Shown here: positions 61,748-64,000 of the stretch, one piece after another
Layout of the letters: the number at the start of each line of letters is the position of its first letter
Position numbering within the stretch: position 1 is the first letter of the stretch
Assembly: GCA_963746465.1 (NCBI GenBank)
Contig: CAVVAY010000002.1
Coordinates: 62,001 to 126,000 of the forward strand
DNA: 64,000 bases
DNA from: CAVVAY01 sp963746465
GTDB lineage: Bacteria > Actinomycetota > Actinomycetes > JACCUZ01
Direction: 5' to 3'
The notes under the pieces: generated by a model
Databases searched by the model: none
The model's input: the letters and a program-made list of their open reading frames with translations, nothing else
Told to the model about the DNA's origin: nothing
Position numbers and translations under genes: made by a program

Positions 61748-61903
61748 GTGCGTCAGCAGCAGGTCGGACGACGTCGTGCCCGCAGGGGCGATGCCGACGG
61801 CGGGCCCGACGGGGAGCAGCTCCCGCCCGAGCCGGTGCGCCGGGCGACCGCTCCGACCGCCCGGCTGATCGAGGACATCGACGAGCTGCTGGCCGCCGTC
61901 TGA
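61748..61903 (+). CDS. 51-residue small protein with Pup-like C-terminal helix
   Basis: GTG-initiated ORF preceded by AAGGAGGTCCC, an ideal ribosome binding site. The N-terminal half is basic and disordered (MRQQQVGRRRARRGDADGGP); the end is an acidic helix, TARLIEDIDELLAAV. The pattern of disordered start plus IDELL-type helix recalls Pup, but the protein stops before the FVRAYVQKGG(Q/E) tail needed for pupylation. It lies between the helicase-associated gene and xpb on the same strand. Confidence 0.6.
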   Translation: MRQQQVGRRRARRGDADGGPDGEQLPPEPVRRATAPTARLIEDIDELLAAV

Positions 61904-61921
61904 TCAGCCTCGCTCGATCCC

Positions 61922-61973
61922 GTGATCATGAAACTTCCCACCCGTACTTGCGGGGGTGAACCTTCATGATCAC
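61922..61973. repeat. Long intergenic inverted repeat upstream of xpb
   Basis: Arms GTGATCATGAA (61922-61932) and TTCATGATCAC (61963-61973) are perfect over 11 bases and extend three more with one bulge. The 30-base centre contains a weaker inner stem (CACCC against GGGTG). No second copy is seen in the window. It is AT-richer than its surroundings. Confidence 0.75.
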
Positions 61974-62015
61974 CGGGACGTCAGGTGATTTGCACCCGTC
62001 GCACACAATGGGTGC

Positions 62016-63668
62016 GTGACAGACGGCCCGCTGATCGTGCAGTCCGACAAGACCCTCCTGCTCGAGGTGGACCACGAGCAGGCCGACGAGTGCCGTCGCG
62101 CGATCGCCCCGTTCGCCGAGCTCGAGCGCTCGCCCGAGCACGTGCACACCTACCGGCTCACGCCGCTGGGGCTGTGGAACGCCCGGGCCGCCGGCCACGA
62201 CGCCGAGCAGGTCGTCGACGTGCTGCTGAAGTTCAGCCGGTACGCCGTGCCGCACGCGTTGCTGGTCGACGTGGCCGAGACGATGGCGCGCTACGGCCGG
62301 CTGCGGCTGGAGAAGCACCCGGTGCACGGCCTGGTCCTGGTCACCACCGATCGCGCGGTCCTGGAAGAGGTCATCCGGTCCAAGAAGGTCGCGCCGCTGG
62401 TGGGCACCCGGGCGGACCCGGACACCGTGCTGGTGCACGCCTCCGAGCGCGGCCACCTCAAGCAGGTGCTGCTCAAGCTCGGCTGGCCGGCCGAGGACCT
62501 GGCGGGCTACGTCAACGGCGAGGCGCACCCGATCGAGCTGGTCCAGGACGGCTGGACGATGCGGCCCTACCAGCGCGAGGCAGTCGAGGGCTTCTGGCAC
62601 GGCGGGTCCGGTGTCGTCGTCCTGCCCTGCGGTGCCGGCAAGACGATCGTCGGGGCGGCTGCGATGGCCGAGGCGAAGGCGACCACCCTGATCCTCGTCA
62701 CCAACACGGTGGCCGCCCGGCAGTGGCGGCACGAGCTGCTCAAGCGCACGACGCTGACCGAGGACGAGATCGGCGAGTACTCCGGGGCGCGCAAGGAGGT
62801 CCGGCCGGTCACCATCGCGACCTACCAGGTGATGACCACCCGCCGGAAGGGCGTCTACACCCACCTCGAGCTGCTCGACGCCCGCGACTGGGGCCTGGTC
62901 GTGTACGACGAGGTGCACCTGCTGCCGGCCCCGATCTTCCGGATGACGGCCGACCTGCAGGCCCGCCGGCGGCTCGGCCTCACCGCGACCCTGGTGCGCG
63001 AGGACGGCCGCGAGGGCGACGTGTTCTCGCTGATCGGACCGAAGCGGTACGACGCGCCGTGGAAGGACATCGAGTCACAGGGCTACATCGCACCGGCCGA
63101 CTGCGTCGAGGTGCGGGTGACGCTCTCGGAGTCCGAGCGGCTTGCCTACGCCGTCGCGGAGCCGGAGGAGCGCTACCGGTTCGCGTCGAGCACCGCGTCC
63201 AAGACCCGAGTGGTGCAGCAGCTGGTGGAACGGCACCGCGACGACCAGACGCTGGTGATCGGGCAGTACATCGACCAGCTCGACGACCTCGGCGAACGGC
63301 TCGATGCGCCGGTCATCAAGGGCGACACCACGGTCAAGGAGCGGGAGCGGCTTTTCCAGGCGTTCCGGGTCGGCGAGATCTCGTTGCTCGTCGTCTCCAA
63401 GGTCGCCAACTTCTCGATCGACCTGCCCGAAGCAGCGGTCGCCATCCAGGTGTCCGGCACGTTCGGCTCGCGGCAGGAGGAGGCGCAACGTCTCGGCCGG
63501 GTGCTGCGGCCCAAGGCCGACGGCCGCACCGCGCGCTTCTACGCGGTGACCGCCCGGGACACCGTCGACCAGGACTTCGCCGCGCACCGGCAGCGGTTCC
63601 TCGCCGAGCAGGGCTACGCCTACCGGATCGTCGACGCCGACGACCTGCCCACCCTCGACGCCACCTGA
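62016..63668 (+). CDS. xpb: DNA repair helicase XPB
   Basis: Superfamily 2 DNA helicase of 550 residues, the bacterial ortholog of eukaryotic XPB/ERCC3. An N-terminal damage-recognition-like domain (1-180) precedes the helicase core: VVVLPCGAGKTIVGAAAM (Walker A), VVYDEVHLLPA (DEVH), GLTATLVREDGREGDVF (motif III plus the RED-type segment), and motif VI RQEEAQRLGRVLRPK. GTG start just after CACAATGGGTGC, where CACAAT could be a -10. Likely works with the helicase-associated protein upstream. Confidence 0.95.
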   Translation: MTDGPLIVQSDKTLLLEVDHEQADECRRAIAPFAELERSPEHVHTYRLTPLGLWNARAAGHDAEQVVDVLLKFSRYAVPHALLVDVAETMARYGRLRLEKHPVHGLVLVTTDRAVLEEVIRSKKVAPLVGTRADPDTVLVHASERGHLKQVLLKLGWPAEDLAGYVNGEAHPIELVQDGWTMRPYQREAVEGFWHGGSGVVVLPCGAGKTIVGAAAMAEAKATTLILVTNTVAARQWRHELLKRTTLTEDEIGEYSGARKEVRPVTIATYQVMTTRRKGVYTHLELLDARDWGLVVYDEVHLLPAPIFRMTADLQARRRLGLTATLVREDGREGDVFSLIGPKRYDAPWKDIESQGYIAPADCVEVRVTLSESERLAYAVAEPEERYRFASSTASKTRVVQQLVERHRDDQTLVIGQYIDQLDDLGERLDAPVIKGDTTVKERERLFQAFRVGEISLLVVSKVANFSIDLPEAAVAIQVSGTFGSRQEEAQRLGRVLRPKADGRTARFYAVTARDTVDQDFAAHRQRFLAEQGYAYRIVDADDLPTLDAT

Positions 63669-63670
63669 CC

Positions 63671-64000
63671 GTGCCGACGTACCCCGTCCGGGTCCGGCTG
63701 CTGGCCGACTGCTCCACGTCCGCGGTCGCGGCGGCGGTGTCGGCCGACCGCGACGAGTTCCTGCGCGCGACCGACCGGCTGGCGACGCTCGACTCCGAGC
63801 AGGTCGGCCTGGTGCTGGGATCCGTGCTGCGCTCGCTGCTCGAGGACCTGCACCCCGACGGGCTCTCCAGCGACGACGCGCAGGACGTGATCGTGCGCTG
63901 CGCGCGTGCCGCGGCCGGCTGGTTCCCTGAGGTCGACGTCAACGCGCTGGTGCTGGTGCTCAGCGGCGCGCTCGGCCTGCACCCGCAGGACGACGAACCG
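63671..64000 (+). CDS. Hypothetical protein downstream of xpb (partial, right edge)
   Basis: A GTG two bases after the xpb stop opens a frame that stays open to the window end (110 residues seen). The sequence begins MPTYPVRVRLLADCSTSAVA and continues as soluble helices (FLRATDRLATLDSEQVGLVL, WFPEVDVNALVLVLSGALGL). The tight spacing shows co-transcription with xpb. I do not recognise the family. Confidence 0.75.
   Translation, partial: MPTYPVRVRLLADCSTSAVAAAVSADRDEFLRATDRLATLDSEQVGLVLGSVLRSLLEDLHPDGLSSDDAQDVIVRCARAAAGWFPEVDVNALVLVLSGALGLHPQDDEP

Noticed and set aside
61748..61903. Small protein as genuine Pup
   Set aside because: It lacks the C-terminal FVRAYVQKGG(Q/E) needed for ligation, and no dop, pafA or proteasome genes are near.
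1..64000. CRISPR arrays, prophage, insertion sequences, rRNA and tRNA genes
   Set aside because: No regularly spaced repeats, transposase or phage proteins, or cloverleaf sequences were seen in any intergenic stretch.

Overview
The window is chromosomal DNA from a high-GC Gram-positive bacterium (Actinomycetota). Most starts are ATG or GTG, same-strand genes often overlap by GTGA or ATGA, and the gene content is typical actinobacterial core: complex I, the classical menaquinone pathway, heme synthesis with Rex, a BldN-type ECF sigma factor, a 32-residue bS22-like ribosomal protein and a bacterial XPB helicase. A member of the Propionibacteriales, such as a Nocardioidaceae relative, is my guess from the gene mix, with low confidence. 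I see no rRNA, tRNA, CRISPR array, prophage or insertion sequence.

Layout. 1-8292 (minus): nuoA-H, with nuoH cut by the left edge. 8390-9664: a MenJ/geranylgeranyl-reductase flavoprotein with a near-palindromic Rex site upstream. 9807-18751: csbD, menG and the men genes (menF plus; menD, menC and an SRPBCC gene minus; menB, menE, menA plus). 18782-24880: a mixed accessory stretch with a DUF222/HNH protein, a small leader ORF before a broken patatin gene, a methyltransferase, an epoxide-hydrolase-like protein, a phosphoesterase and an Lrp/AsnC regulator. 24885-36403: cytochrome c maturation (ccsB, resB, ccdA, resA-like), then hemL, hemB, cobA-hemD, hemC, hemA and rex, nearly all overlapping. 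36501-43720: glutaredoxin, acyl-CoA ligase, HAD phosphatase, ECF sigma factor with a DUF5667 membrane partner, acyltransferase, epimerase, bS22. 43949-47134: a large secreted M36 metalloprotease. 47222-58222: excisionase-type HTH, GGDEF-EAL protein, AlkB, a phosphatase-annotated family protein, an AcuC deacetylase, an ABC efflux operon, a cold-shock protein, a HAD-LarE fusion. 58255-64000: sulfotransferase, a helicase-associated protein, a 51-residue small protein, a large intergenic palindrome, XPB and a truncated hypothetical.

How it fits together. Complex I passes electrons to menaquinone, which is made and probably partly saturated by products of this window. The heme and cytochrome c genes build the downstream chain. 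Rex, which senses NADH/NAD+, is encoded here, and I find Rex-type sites in front of rex itself and in front of the reductase gene at the head of the nuo block.

The most distinctive signals are: (1) a 19-codon leader ORF with mutually exclusive RNA pairings in front of the patatin gene, which looks like a translational attenuator; (2) a recurring leaderless-promoter pattern (TANNNT, then 6-9 nt, then the start codon) at ten genes; (3) a shared divergent promoter of only 26 bp; (4) a HAD-LarE fusion without larB or larC nearby; (5) a 51-residue protein with a perfect ribosome binding site and a Pup-like helix; (6) four single-base insertions that break nuoG, menF, menD and menE, most likely sequence errors, plus two single-base deletions in the patatin gene.
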